Positions 21,930 through 34,137 of a stretch of 64,000 nt of DNA are shown here, piece by piece (position 1 is the stretch's first letter; every line of letters begins with the position of its first letter). The notes under the pieces are model-generated. The model did not search any database and was not told the origin of the DNA. It saw only the letters and a program-made list of their open reading frames with translations. Origin of the DNA: Anthonomus grandis grandis. Its lineage: Eukaryota; Arthropoda; Insecta; Coleoptera; Curculionidae. The position numbers and the translations under genes were made by a program. The stretch covers positions 40,217,127-40,281,126 of the forward strand of contig NC_065567.1 in NCBI RefSeq assembly GCF_022605725.1, given 5' to 3'.

Positions 21930-23570
21930 CTACCTAGCTAAACCTACTAGAAAACAAGCACTTTTAGACGTTGTTATTTGTTCGGCAACCACAATCGAAG
22001 GGCCGATTCCACTATTTGCTAAAATATTCAAGTTATAACAAAAAATCATTTTCTGATTTCGTGCGAGCTTAATCTATTTATTAGAAATCCTAAAGCCATT
22101 TTTTGTATCCTATAGAAATGTCGAAAACTATAACAATGATGCATTCTATCAAAGTCTTCTTAGTTCTCCATTTCAAACTATTATTTATTTACCTTCTGGT
22201 AATGAAAAGTTAAGCAAGTTTAACATACTTATTAATAATTTATTTAGTCTGCATGCACCTGTCAAATTACACTGGTTAAATTGGCATCTAAGAATATTAT
22301 CGTCGAAAACACAATTATCGAGCACGCTATACCTCATGTGCCGCACCATAATAAAACTACCCGTTTTACTGGTCTACGACGGTCCTATAAATAACTCGGC
22401 CAAGAAATCAAAACACGAATTATTTTTTAAAATATAACTTTAATTGAACGAACGTAACATGAAAAGGTTTTCTCGATAACTAACTTACAGAAGTATTGCG
22501 TCAGCGGAGTAGGGCGACAGTGGCTCGCCCCGCTAAAAGATGTACTTATCAAGAGTTATAGACTAAACAAAACATTCCTCTTTTTAAGCGAAACTGTAAG
22601 CCGACCAGGATATAAATAATAATATTTCTCACATATCGGGTGACTTAAACAAACGTGAACTTATTAGGTATATAATAAAAATGATTATACTTTTTGCCTA
22701 AATCTATAAATAAATGCCTAATGTTCCTAACACCTAACTTGCATACAATATCAAATCAGAGCCAAGAACCTGTTGATAATTTGATCTTGTTACATAAAGT
22801 GTAGCTCATTATCAAGTATAGATTTTAAGTATAGATTTTACTTGATGGTAAGTATGGCTGGTAGATGGCAGTCGGTCAAGGTAAATAGTACCCAGTCTGA
22901 ATACTTAAATATGGAACTTGGTGTGTCTCAGGGATCTATTTTGGGTCCCTTATTCTTTTCTTTTACATATTCTAAATAACTTCAAAGCCTAAGTTTGTCA
23001 CAGTGCATCAGTACGTGCGTCTTTATTTCTCATTCAAACCTGAAAATATATAGTTGAAGCAAATAATAAAATAAAAAATGATCTGCAATTACTATTAACA
23101 CCTCTATAAATCATTGTCTAAAATTAAAATGTCAAGCCTCACTGTTCGGACAGAAATAGATTATCGCATCTCCTTAAATTGCTGATAGAAGAGCGAAATT
23201 TTATTATGTCGTAATAACTATCAAAAATTGGGATTATTACCCAATATCGATCTTAGATTCTCTAAACAAATAATTCGTTGTATAAAAAACGCCTATTCTA
23301 ACCTCAAACTTATTTACACTCAAAGACATCTTTTAAAAAAATCCTCTGCGACTCGCTGGTGCCTCTCTATTTTGATTTTGGTTGTTCATTTTACAGACCA
23401 GGTTTGGTAGAGATGGAGAAAAGGCGGATACAATTAATACAAAATAATTCTGTTAATTTTCTTGTCGGAATAGGAAAGCCAGTTTGGCAATTCCCAAGCT
23501 GGGATTAGGACTCGATAACTTGGACTGTAGGATGATTCACAGCATGTTAGAAGTGGTCTTCAGGTTTACT
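21930..23570 (+). pseudogene. LINE endonuclease-RT remnant (unit 1)
   Basis: Plus-strand remnants of a Jockey/CR1-group LINE ORF2. The endonuclease C-terminus shows KQALLDVVICSATTIEGPI and then NNDAFYQSLLSSPFQTI with KFNILINNLFSLHAPVK near 22110-22280. The RT palm follows with MELGVSQGSILGPLFF near 22915-22960. The RT C-terminus lies at 23230-23470: LRFSKQIIRCIKNAYSNLK, QRHLLKK and MEKRRIQLIQNNSVNF. About 22310-22790 has no LINE similarity and may be inserted or very decayed. Many stops. Its 3' part is shared, inverted, with 14641-14990. Confidence 0.7.
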
Positions 23571-26335
23571 GACGTGCAAGTTTAGATGTGCTGTTTTAAT
23601 CGATGCCGATATCGACATCCACCTTCTTTGGAACCATTTCGGGATGAAATAAGTTTAAAAGGGGGCAGTATAACAATCTTAACCGCCGTGAATATACCAG
23701 CTGTTCTCCAGCAATTGGGGAAACACCTCGGCGGAGCGAGCGGTAGGCACAACATCGAAAGTTAGAGAATGTTTTGGAACAATGGTACACCTAATCTATA
23801 AGGAGCCCTGGAAGGTCAGTTCAATTGTGAATATTGGCGCGTTTTAATGTGCAAGTGTGAACATTGGCGCACGTGAAAATTTTAAATCAAAATAAATAGT
23901 AGAAAATCAATACAGTTCAAATAAATGTTTGTAATAATCTTAAGTATGGTATAAATCAGTTCACTATTTTTATGTATCTAATGTTTTACACCTAAACCGA
24001 CGATCAAAAATGCTTCAATATTTTAGATTGTATATAGATCAATTGAACGTGGTTCAACGTATCTCACTGTGTATTTGTGCAGCTCTCTATTTAAACGCAA
24101 TATTTAGCAGCTAAAGTCTCTTAAATAAAGTGAGTTTTGTGCCATTTTGTAACTTACAGTGTTCTTAGTGACTCTATAATTTCATAACAGCATATGAAGT
24201 AGTTTGCGGCTAATTAAGTAAACAATGTCGCCAATATGTATATCCTGCACATCACAAATAACGAAAAAATCTCCAGGTATACAATGCCAAGGAATGTGTA
24301 AGAATTCTTATCATGCTAAATGTGTTGGTCTATCGATAGACTAAGTAAATATCATTAGCGATAAACTGGGGATCCTGTGGAAATGTTTGAATTGCAGCGG
24401 CAGCGGCGATCCCGTGAGTTAAAGTCCAATTGATGCACGAGCTGAGATGAGTTATTCTACGAGTACTCCTGATATTGGATTTAGGGCTGAAATAGTCGAT
24501 TTTATGAGAGATATTAACGATCAAATTCGCGAGTTCCGCACCAAGCAAAAGGAACTTTTACAGTCTGTAGATTTTTGTTCTCATAAGGTGTCGGAGTTTA
24601 AAGAATCTTTAAAGAAGTTAAATGAAGAAATAAAGGTAATTCAAATATAAAAAACGGAAAACGAGACCTTTAAAAAACGTTAAAAAGCTCTCCCGGACGG
24701 TCAATGATATTGAGCAGATATCTAGAAACACAAATTTAGTAATACAGGACTCCCTGAAGGGAGAATTGATGATCTTATTAGCATAGTCAAAAAACATCAC
24801 ACCTCCATAGGGGTTGAGGTTGAAGAAGATTGTATAGAGCATGCGTAGAGAGTTTAATCCTTTCGCAAAGATCAGCCTAAAAATGTGGTAATAAAATATG
24901 CATCACGCAAAGGGAGAACTAATGTTCTCCAGGCCTCAAAACTAAGAAAACGTAATAATAAAGACGGTCTCTCTCTTGAGGGTATATCAAATAACATATT
25001 CATAAATGAACATCTATCCCCGTATAATAAACTCCTTTTTAAAAAAACTCGCGAACAAATTCGAGCCAAGTCTTATAAGTATGTCTGGATTAATAATGAC
25101 AATATTTTAGTGCGAAAAATGCCCGGAAGCAATGTCAAGCAAATTAGAAGTGAAGAAGATTTACTTACTATGTACTATGGCTTTTTCTTTAAAATTTAAC
25201 TTAGATTTGTGGCAGTGATATTTTTTAGTTTTAATATACCCTATTCACGTTTTTTTCATCTTATTATACCCTATTCACGTTTTTTCACGCATTAATATAA
25301 GGGGCTTAAGATCTAAAACTCAGGATTTCTAGTGTAATTTACTTTATAATAACTTTAATTGTATCTTATTATCTAACAAAAACTTAGTTGAATGGTGATG
25401 TCTTTAATTCCGAACTATTCGATAGATACAATCACATGGATACATCCACATCTGCGGTGATTTTAATTTCGCTATTATTAATTGGATACCGAGAAAAACT
25501 GACTATGTAGCTAAAAATCATAACCCTAAATTTAAGACTTTTTATGACCTTCACTTGATAATAACCGTACACTTGATTTAATTTTATCCAATGATTTACT
25601 GTTTTGCCAAAATATTAAACACTGTCAGCTGCCTTTGGACCAAGAGAACCCTAATCATAAATCTAAAGAATTTGATATTTGCCTTTTACCTGTGGATAAA
25701 CTTAATTTTAAAAAATGTGATTACGATGGTCTAAATTTGCATTTTGATAATTTTGATCAAGAAGAAAATTTTCAAGATCATAACATAAATTCATGTATAA
25801 GTAAATTTTATGAAATTGTCAACCATGCAATGAATAATTTTTTACCTTTAAAACAAATTAATAAAAATTTTAAACTATATTTTAGTAAAAAACTATTGAT
25901 AACATTTTTCAAAAGAATCGAGCTCATAAAAAATGGAAAAGATCAAACTCTGAATTTCATTATGGCGTATTTATTTACGTCGACAAAGTAAAACAATGAT
26001 ACATTTGGATTATGTTAATTATGTAAAATCTGTTGATAATGATATTTCAAAGAATAAAAAGAAATTCTGGCAATTAATCTCTGTTAACAATAAAACTAGT
26101 TGAATACTGAATTCTGTATATCTTGATCAGAAAGCTGCTCATGGGCCTGAGGTCTGGGCCTGAGATTCGCTATATAAACCATTGTCTATTATATATATTA
26201 CTTATCTTTTAAGCAATGTGTGTTCCCTTGCAAGTGGAAGATGGCTAATGTAGTGCCAATTTATAAAAGTGGTGATAAATCTAGTGTGAAAAATTATAGA
26301 CTAATAAATATACTTAATATTTTCGGCAAAATTTT
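23334..26335. repeat. inverted-repeat arm B (partner 11733-14990)
   Basis: The sequence corresponds to the reverse complement of 11733-14990 with high similarity by eye over about 3 kb, including the junction between the RT tail of one LINE and the 5' region of the next. Indels distinguish the arms: 23572-23722 is only in B, and the endonuclease start is only in A. The ~8.3 kb between arms contains the BEL/Pao element and LINE unit 1. Confidence 0.8.
24225..25197 (+). pseudogene. LINE ORF1 (PHD finger, FP-like), copy B
   Basis: Begins MSPICISCTSQITKK with an intact Gly in the finger (GMCKNSYHAKCVGLS), then TAA at about 24341 and another TAA before SPIDARA. A frame opens at 24447 (MSYSTSTPDIGF) with the helical stretch, breaks near 24650, and resumes at 24885-25197 with the FP-like domain (VVIKYASRKGR, IFINEHLSPYNKLLFKKTRE, KSYKYVWINNDNILVRKMPG). 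It is slightly better preserved than copy A. Confidence 0.75.
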
Positions 26336-26830
26336 TGAATCAATAATTTATGATAAATTGATACATTTTCTAATCGCAGACGATATTAAGATTTTTGGTT
26401 CCATCAATAATCTTGGTGATTGCTTTCTTTTATAAAATGATTTGGACAAATTTTTGAGAATTGTCAGAGAAATAAACTTTACCTTAATTATGATAAATGC
26501 GCATTTATTAGTTTTATACGTAATACTAATTTACTTCAATTTGACTATAATTTTAATAGAATTCTACTTAAGAGGACCAATAAAGTGAAGGATCTGAGTG
26601 TTATATATGATGAAAAACTTTCGCAAAACATATTAATTATTTAAGCATTAAGTGTAATCGAATGCTGGGCGTAATTGTAAGAAATACTATTAACTCTACA
26701 AGTCCTCTAAAAGCATTATAGTTTGCTTATATTTATAGACGTTTGGGCTCCGTAATATGCCGTGCATGCTAACAGGAAACCATACTAAATAAATTTTTAA
26801 GATTATAAAAATACTGGTATATTTAACTAA
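25385..26830 (+). pseudogene. LINE ORF2 remnant, copy B
   Basis: An internally deleted endonuclease (CGDFNFAIINWIPRK near 25455-25495) precedes endonuclease C-terminal sequence to 25990. RT remains at 26220-26440 (KWKMANVVPIYKSGDKSSVK, then IFGKIFESIIYDKL). After a deletion, an IADD box follows (LIADDIKIFGSI), then NYDKCAFISFIRNTN and KDLSVIYDEKLS up to about 26640, and a faint C-terminus to 26830. A 33-36-bp tandem duplication of the ATACCCTATTCACG region (25235-25290) lies between ORF1 and ORF2 and is shared with copy A. Confidence 0.7.
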
Positions 26831-26865
26831 CATGCTAATTTAATAGAACTTAGAGTTAGGGGAGA

Positions 26866-27132
26866 GTCGGGCAATCGTGTGCGGTGGCCAATAGTGCGCA
26901 GCGTCATACGAATAGAAACAATCGGTTTATTAGTCGAATCCATACACGTCGTGAAACCTCTTAGGCGTTAGTTGAAGTAATGCCACCAACGGAACATTTA
27001 TCCCCACTAACGCGTATGTTATTTCACTTGGGGGTTATTCGGGTTATTTACTCTAAGTTTGTTTTAGTGAATTTTCATATCTCTTGGGTGCCTGTCGGCT
27101 AATGGTGCGCAGTGCGCATAATTACCCGACTT
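26866..27132. mobile_element. GTCGGG-bounded inverted pair, pogo/Tigger-type end
   Basis: 26866-26900 (starting GTCGGGCAATCGTGTGCGG) matches the reverse complement of 27098-27132 (GTCGGGTAATTATGCGCAC) imperfectly over about 35 bp. This is either a ~270-bp MITE or a terminal plus subterminal repeat of the pogo-like element whose transposase starts at 27181. The right-hand end of that larger element was not found. Confidence 0.5.
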
Positions 27133-27180
27133 TTTAAATTTATTTTTGTTGAAATACAATGTTTTTTTTATTGTTTCAGA

Positions 27181-28782
27181 TGCCAAAATGTAATCGAAAA
27201 TCAAATAAGAGCTCCTGAGATACAGAAAAAATGAAATCGGCATTAAAATTTGTCAAGAATGGTGGCGCAATTAGAGATGTCCGAAGAAGGCTTGGAATTT
27301 CTGAATCTACGATTCGCAAAAGAAAGAAGACTATGATAAAGGGCGTGATATTAGTGGGTCTCACATGGGACGTCATTCTACTTTTTCAGAAGACCAAGAA
27401 AAGAGTCTAGTAAGTCATGTGTTAAAAATGGCAAAGTCGTCGACTAGCATATGATTTTGCATTAGCCAACATCCCAAACAACTTTAACGCCACAACGAAA
27501 ATGGCAGGTAAAGATTGGTACTATCAATTTTTAAAGAGGAATAATGAGTGATCGCTAAGAAAGCCTGAACCAACAAGCATAAACCGAATATCTGCGTTCA
27601 ACAAGGAACAGATTAACCAATTCTTTGCTAACCTAAAGAAACTCTATGAAAAGTATCGCTTCCAAGATGATAAAAATTTTAACGTTGATGAAACTAGAAT
27701 TTCTACCGTTCAACAACCTTGTAAACGTCTTGAACCTAGGGGAGTAAAACAATTTGGAGCAAAGACTTCAGCTGAAAGAGGGAAAACTGCCATTTGTTAC
27801 TTTAATGCAGCTAGTACGTGCTACGTTCCTCCAATATTCGTTTTTCCCAGGGCATGACCAGCATTTTGGAGAAAAACGGACCGCCGCGCCGCATGCAAAG
27901 TATAGTTGCTCTAAATCTGGCTGGAGCAATGAAAAGTTATTTTATGAGTGGCTTCAGCATTTCAAAGAAACTATTAAGCCGTTCACATATCAACCAGTTT
28001 TGGCAATACTGGATAATCACACAAGCCACATTTCTATACAAATTTATGAATTCTGTAGGCTGAATGGGATTGAACTGCTAACAACACCACTACGCTTACA
28101 GCCTTTGGATTTAACATTTTATGGTCCTCTTAAAGCAGCCTTTAAACGACAATGTGGCAACTATCTCTTACAATATCCAAAAGTGACACCGTATAATTTA
28201 GCAGAGCTCTTTCATAAAGCCTATGTTCAAGCTGCCACGATGGATAAAGCCCAAGCGGGATTTAAAGCTTCAGGAATATGGCCCTTTTAGCCAGAAAAAT
28301 TTACAAAAGAAGACTTTTTGCCATCTACTTATCATATGCCAGCAATAACATTGGACGAAGAGAATTCGAAAAGCGTCTCTAAAATTCAGCCCAGAAACAC
28401 CTGTTCCAAGAACTTCTACAGCTTTTCAGCAAGTTGAATTAGACTCCACTACTTCAACTTCTGTACAAAAAAATCTCTTCTGAATCCCAGTTCCACTAGC
28501 TCGCAACTTGAAGTATCATTTGAGGCATTGAATCCAATCCCAAGTACATTAGGTACAGGGAAAGTTCAACGTCGGAAGAAACAAAAGTCACAAATTTTAA
28601 CAGAAACCCCAAATAAAGAAATTTTGTTAGCCGCCGCATTAAAGAAAAAAGAAAGACAGACAGCCTTGGAGAAAAAAGCAAAGGAAACAAAACAAACATT
28701 AGGAACAAAGGCTAAGCTAAGTTTAGAACATTCTGGTAAAAGTAAAAAAAGGGCAGTTAAAAGAAAAGTTTTTGAAGAATAA
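27181..28782 (+). pseudogene. pogo/Tigger-type transposase
   Basis: Begins MPKCNRKSNKSS and enters a psq-type helix-turn-helix (KSALKFVKNGGAIRDVRRRL, then GISESTIRKRK). A CENP-B-like linker follows (AGKDWYYQFLKRNNE) and then the DDE_1 catalytic domain: NFNVDETRIS (first Asp) and LAILDNHTSHISI (second Asp), with LQPLDLTFYGPLKAAFKR carrying the third. The C-terminal tail (28528-28782) is Lys-rich. Frameshifts at about 27740-27850 and stops near 27216, 27408 and 27551 inactivate it. Host jerky-type genes share this fold, but the lesions argue for a transposon. Confidence 0.85.
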
Positions 28783-28785
28783 ATA

Positions 28786-29888
28786 AATAAAAAATAAGCA
28801 TAAAACATAAACTTATTTTCACAAAAACATGAAATTTGCATGATGTCTAAGCACTTTAAAGATGTGATGGTAATTATAGTGTTTACGTAGATCCTTTTTT
28901 TATGATTTTAAGGATATGCTTTAAATTGGTATTGAAAGAAGAGTTTTTTCCACCACTTTTCACTTAAGACATACAATCACTATCTTTCTTTCTTTCTACT
29001 ATCTTTCATACTGTCTATTTTATACATATTAAAATATTTTCTAGTAAAACTTTTATTTATTTTTCCAAAATACTCACACGTCACTTTTCTCAGAAACCAA
29101 AACACTGAAAGTATAATATTTTAATTATAATTTATGAATCTTATTAAAGTAAGTATCTTATAATTATAACATTATAATACAGTTTAATAAGGTTGATCCA
29201 TCGTACGGTTTTCAATTTTAGCTTTTGTGACATTACTATCCTTGTATGAATTTTTGTCGTTATGGGTTTTTATTCTATTCTTGAAGTACTATTACCGACA
29301 TAAAAGTACCATTCACAAAAAAAGTAACACGTAGCATTTTTCCTTCGTATTTTTCATATGACATAATTATAAAGTTAAGCGTAGCGCCTGAGATAAACTA
29401 AAGAGATATTATCCTACTTTAGCTTAATTATCGCGTAAATCCTGAATAGAACTATAAGGTTGTAGCTCCTAATATGGTTTTATATATGTCACTTCAAAAA
29501 TTGTATATGTATAAATATTAAACAAAAACAACAAGTTTTATTTATTTTTTATTTGACCACAATACCACAACAGATTAAAAAATTAGCCGAAGAGGGCCAA
29601 AAACAGTTACACTGTATAAATTTTATAAGTTAAATTTTTACATATCAATATACTTTTTTAAAATTTAGAATATATTTTAGGCGAATACTATATAATAATA
29701 TAATCACTTTATTAATTAGTTAAATATTCAAGAATATAAAATATACATAGATTTTATTTTAAATTTTATAAAATATATCAATATCAAAGAACAAATTGAA
29801 TAGTACTAAAGCTTACTGAGACATTAAGATTAAAGACTAACACATCTATTTTACAAAAATGTAGTAATCATTTAAAACGTTAGCAATG
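28786..29888. other. AT-rich stretch, nothing recognised
   Basis: Contains a short TTTC-rich tract near 28983-29010. No coding, RNA or terminal-repeat signal seen. Confidence 0.4.
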
Positions 29889-29889
29889 G

Positions 29890-30860
29890 CTTCGAGCGTA
29901 GCCGATCGAGAATTCTAGCCGTGACACTGGTTTCGTGGCGTCAAAATTGCAGCCGAGATAATGAACCGAAATATGAAAACCGAGACAGTGGAACGACTAA
30001 GTGGAGATACCGCGGGACCTAATATTTTACATTTTACAAGATAATATATTTTTTTTATTATTACGTATTTTTAGGTATATGATAAATGTTTTAAATATTT
30101 TTTATTATTTATTTTATTGGAAAAATATACATAAACGGTGTTTCAAATTCGTCTACCCTCAAAGTTGCACATTATTTACTTTTAAAAGAATATGCCATAT
30201 AAAAAAATATATATATTATATTTTATGTGGTTTTGAAGATTATCGAAAAAAAAAACAAATTTTCAAAAACTTATTCTTGACACTTTTGTGGGTTATCTTG
30301 GTTGCTATGGGAAAGTTTTTGCATTGCTGTATTACTTTTTCGTAAAAATATTAATGCCGAAAACAAAATTAGGTAGGTACATACGCCAAATTTTTGTTGC
30401 TTATTTAAAAAATCGAAAATTTGAATGATTCCGAAGATAATCAAAAAAAAACCAAAAAAAATTTTAAATCCATTTTAATTTTTTCTGAGCTTAAACAGGA
30501 ATGCAGCAAGAGGTAGGCATTATTCTAAATAAAATTAAGATTGTAAAATGTAAGTTAAAAATAAAATTGTTAATTTACCCACTTAATTTAAATACCGAAT
30601 TTTTATTCTTTTTAAAGCTCAAAGCGAGTATCAAAATAGTTTGGTAGTTTAAAATTTTAAATGCGTAATCTTACTATAAACTACAATAATAACTGCAGTA
30701 AAATATTATTTCGAATCAACGCAAAATATGTGCCCCAGCGCGGAATTTTTGCCATCGCGATACGGTCGTCGCTTCGCATGATTTCGGCTTCTGTTGTGAG
30801 GTATCGATGGAAGCGGGGATAAGTGTCCAGGCTAGAACTATCGATCGGCAACGCTTCGAG
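29890..30860. mobile_element. ~1-kb element with 31-bp imperfect inverted ends
   Basis: 29890-29920 matches the reverse complement of 30830-30860 at 25 of 31 bases (shared core GCCGATCGA and TTCTAGCC). Both ends lie in GC-richer islands of about 130 bp, contrasting with an AT-rich core. The core has one 114-codon open frame (30001-30345), but its Phe/Ile/Tyr-rich composition looks accidental. The superfamily is unknown. Confidence 0.5.
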
Positions 30861-30869
30861 TCAAACAAA

Positions 30870-32190
30870 ACTGCCGTTGTTTAAGGGCCACGTTTAATAC
30901 GTAGTAACTTACTCCAATACCAGATTCACAGAAACTAAATTTACAGTTATGAGAGTAATTTGTATATCAAATGGGCATATTACAATAACATAACTTATAC
31001 TTTATATACCCACAAATTGCTCTAGAACAGATGAGAAAATACGACAAAATGTGAATCATTTTCTGTCACCTAAAAAAGTGGTCTCAGGCACCGATGGCGA
31101 ATATTTTGTGCTAAGGATAGTGGATACCGTTTTTACTTAAATTAAATAAGATTAATCTGCATAAAAGACATAAGAACAAATTAGAACCTAACCGCGCAGT
31201 CTATGCGAGCGTAGATGGAATAAGTTTTATGTAACTTTTTTTTTGTAAGTTTTATGCACCTATTATATTACTATTTATGACATGTGCATATTTTCAATTT
31301 CTAGACTTAGTTTTTAATAAAGAAGATAGAATTTGCAAAAATTGTGGATTTAAAATATTATTATTAGAATTTTTTAGACTTCGTTTTTGAGTAGAGACGA
31401 AGTCTCGAACGTCTTTGAAGATGTCAGTGGATAACTTCTGAAGATACTTTGCATTTCACCTTTACTTTTAGCTTTAGTATTTTAGTCTTAAAGCTAACTC
31501 AACTTGTTTTAAAGGCTTTATAATATTAAAAGACTATATCGATATAAACTTTAAGTTAAATATACTCGTATATTACCATTTTTTAATAATTTGTAACAAG
31601 TATGCAGTAATAAAGCTGCAAAGATGTGTTTAACACATGAAGTCTATACTTCTCTAATCAGCCAATCTTTCAGTTTATCTCAGTCAGCCAATCATTTTTA
31701 AAAGCTCGAAAATTATGTTGGTCTTATTCGTTAAATAATCGCAAAAACGCTTTTTACACAGGCATTGATATTATAGTTAGACCTATTTTTGTATCACTTG
31801 CCTAAATGACACAATAGAGTTTTAACACCTTTGAGGTAAAGGAGGTATGCTAGGGGGAAATCAAAAACGTATTCTTTCATTTATGTAAATCTAAATATGA
31901 CTAAGGCGTTTGACTTACTCATAGAAATCTATCTCTAATTATTAATGACAACTTTAGTATCTTATGAAATCCTATCCAACCAACTATGGAATTTGACTAA
32001 TTGTCAATTATTGCAAAACTCATAAATATTAACAATAACTGACCTTAAAAATACGCTCAAATTGAATCTCACAACATGTATTCTAGAATAGAAGGGCTGG
32101 ACTGGAACCAGCCCTATTTTAAAGACTTTAAGGACTGTTAGGATAACTAGTGTTATGAAATACAAATGGTTCCAACGGATTTTTATATCA
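30870..32190. other. intergenic stretch, nothing recognised
   Basis: No gene or repeat terminus was found. A 34-codon frame ending at about 31140 has a protein-like look but no family match. Confidence 0.35.
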
Positions 32191-32960
32191 CAAGAGTTTT
32201 AGGAACATTAAGGCACCGAAGATTTCACTTGCACCACGATTTAATGGATAATACACATGTATAGTGCCTTAATATCCCATCTAATATAATTGCATCTGCA
32301 AAGAGACAGATTTTACCATTGCTATCCAGACCAGCGACATCATTTATAAACCTTAGAAACAAAATAGCCCTAGAACTGAACCTTGAGGTACCTCACATTT
32401 GTTCGTCTTGCAAGAATTTGTCATATCAACCCTTAAAAGTTGACTTGTGTTATTAAGAAATAAGTTAAACCATTCATGAGGTGTTCCTATGAACCTGTAG
32501 TGATGCAACTTATTAATTAAGACATTATAATTTACACAGTCGAAAGCTTTAGCGAAAGCGCAGAAAATGTTTACTGGCGAGTAATCCTTATTTAGATAGA
32601 AGTATACTCTAGTAAAAAGAGAAAACATAGAGAGCATCGTTAATGCATTTGCAAGTAAATATCTTATATTTAAACAGAAAGGTAGAAGGCTTTTTTTAAC
32701 AATCGTTTAAAGTGATCTTGGATAATATGGAAAGGGGTGCATTGGATGATAATTTGAAACCTGATCTCTATCATGTCCTTAATCTAACGGCATAATAATT
32801 TCCGTCTTCAGGCAGCTTGGAAAAGCTCCATTTTGGAATGACTTATTAATTAAATCATTTATTGTAATGCAAAGCTCTGCTAATACTATAATAGTAAATG
32901 TAAGTGGTAAATGAGCAAGTGGCTTCTTTATAGTTAAGCATACCAAATTCTTTTTTTATT
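32190..32960 (-). pseudogene. LINE reverse transcriptase remnant
   Basis: On the minus strand: an entry segment near 32700-32850 (FPSCLK, VSNYHPMHPF), the first catalytic Asp region FAKAFDCVNYNVLINKL, WFNLFLNNTSQLLRV, CEVPQGSVLGLF, and a decayed xADD box (ICLFADAIILDG) near 32270-32310. The motif order is that of Jockey/I/R1-group LINE RTs. The second Asp of the box is replaced by Ala, and stops are frequent. Confidence 0.75.
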
Positions 32961-34093
32961 TATATATTATTTGATAGTGTAAACTTTTGCCGACAAAAAA
33001 GTTTAAATATAATTAAATATTTAGTTTCTACATAATTCAAAAAACTTAATGAGAGGTTGTTTAAAGCCATTCACATGGCCGTCTACGTCCTACTATGAAT
33101 AAACGGGTTTTTTCGAGCAATTTAATATATATAATTTAATATTAAACTTTTTTTTCAGATCAACAACCTGCCCTAATACGGAACGATTGCGGTCACATTA
33201 GCCTGGCTTATATGGTAACATACAACTGAAAATTACTATTATGAATATTGATAGAAAGTGTAAAAAAAGTTAACCCAGACAGAATTTTGTAAAACCTCAA
33301 AGGTATGAGTGACTAATTTGCAGAGATAAATCTTAAATTAAATAAATGAATGCTGATGACCAAAAGGTAAGACGATCAGTGCAGTATCCAACTATAACAT
33401 ACAAAATACTACAATATAAAATGAGCCTAGCACTAGTAAGAAAAATAATAAGCGAATCGGAATGATTGATACCGAGATGTTTTGAATTGATTCGAGCTAA
33501 TCTAGTTCACAAAAAATTACACAGCAAAAATAATGGTCGAGCGGTAAACTTCTTAGAAAATTGAGCAACAAGCTTTGACAAGCTGTAACTTATGACTTAT
33601 GGTTCTGTAGTATAGATGTTTTACCGCTCGTCAGTCGTTATTAGGAATGATATTGGGACGTTAATTGTACCTTTAGAGTTGTAACTATTATGGGAGTGTA
33701 AGTAACTTAGTATCAATCTTAGTATACCCTTTTATTAAATACTTATCCTATCTATTTCTAGAAAGCCTTTGCTTACATTACTCTAATTCGTTCTCAACTG
33801 TCTTGAGACGTATTTGGACCACATTTTGGTTAGTATGTTATATTCCAAAAATATACATTGTTCAATTTACCTCAATACTAAATAAGTCTGGAAATAACTC
33901 ATATAGATAGATAGTATTTGTAAATCTAATTAAGGCGTGAGCATATACTCAAAACTGCCGAAGCAATAAATAGCGTTTAATGTAGGGTGGACGATTTCCA
34001 GTAACGCTAAAGAGGTTCTGGCAGTCTTGGGCTAACCAGTCTCTGTATATTTTTATGTTAAGCCTTTTATAGTAACATTTTTTTAAATTTAAC
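32961..34093. other. AT-rich stretch, nothing recognised
   Basis: Contains a small dispersed inverted pair, GAGCGGTAAA at 33540 and TTTACCGCTC near 33620, otherwise no signal. Confidence 0.35.
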
Positions 34094-34137
34094 TCAAAAT
34101 TGTTGTTCTTAGTAATTACTAAGAACAACAATTTTGA
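34094..34137. repeat. perfect 44-bp palindrome
   Basis: Every base pairs with its mirror around the centre AGTAA|TTACT at 34115/34116, without spacer; arms read TCAAAATTGTTGTTCTTAG outward-in. Such a sequence could extrude as a cruciform or fold into a hairpin in RNA. It is bordered by non-pairing C/C. Confidence 0.9.

Noticed and set aside
30001..30345. 114-codon plus-strand frame
   Set aside because: Phe/Ile/Tyr/Lys composition typical of AT-rich noise; no motif, no neighbours.
30990..31140. Short open frame ending GEYFVLRIVDTVFT
   Set aside because: Looks protein-like but only about 40 codons, without splice context or family match.
33535..33635. GAGCGGTAAA inverted pair
   Set aside because: Only about ten bases with a 70-base spacer; expected by chance in this length of sequence.
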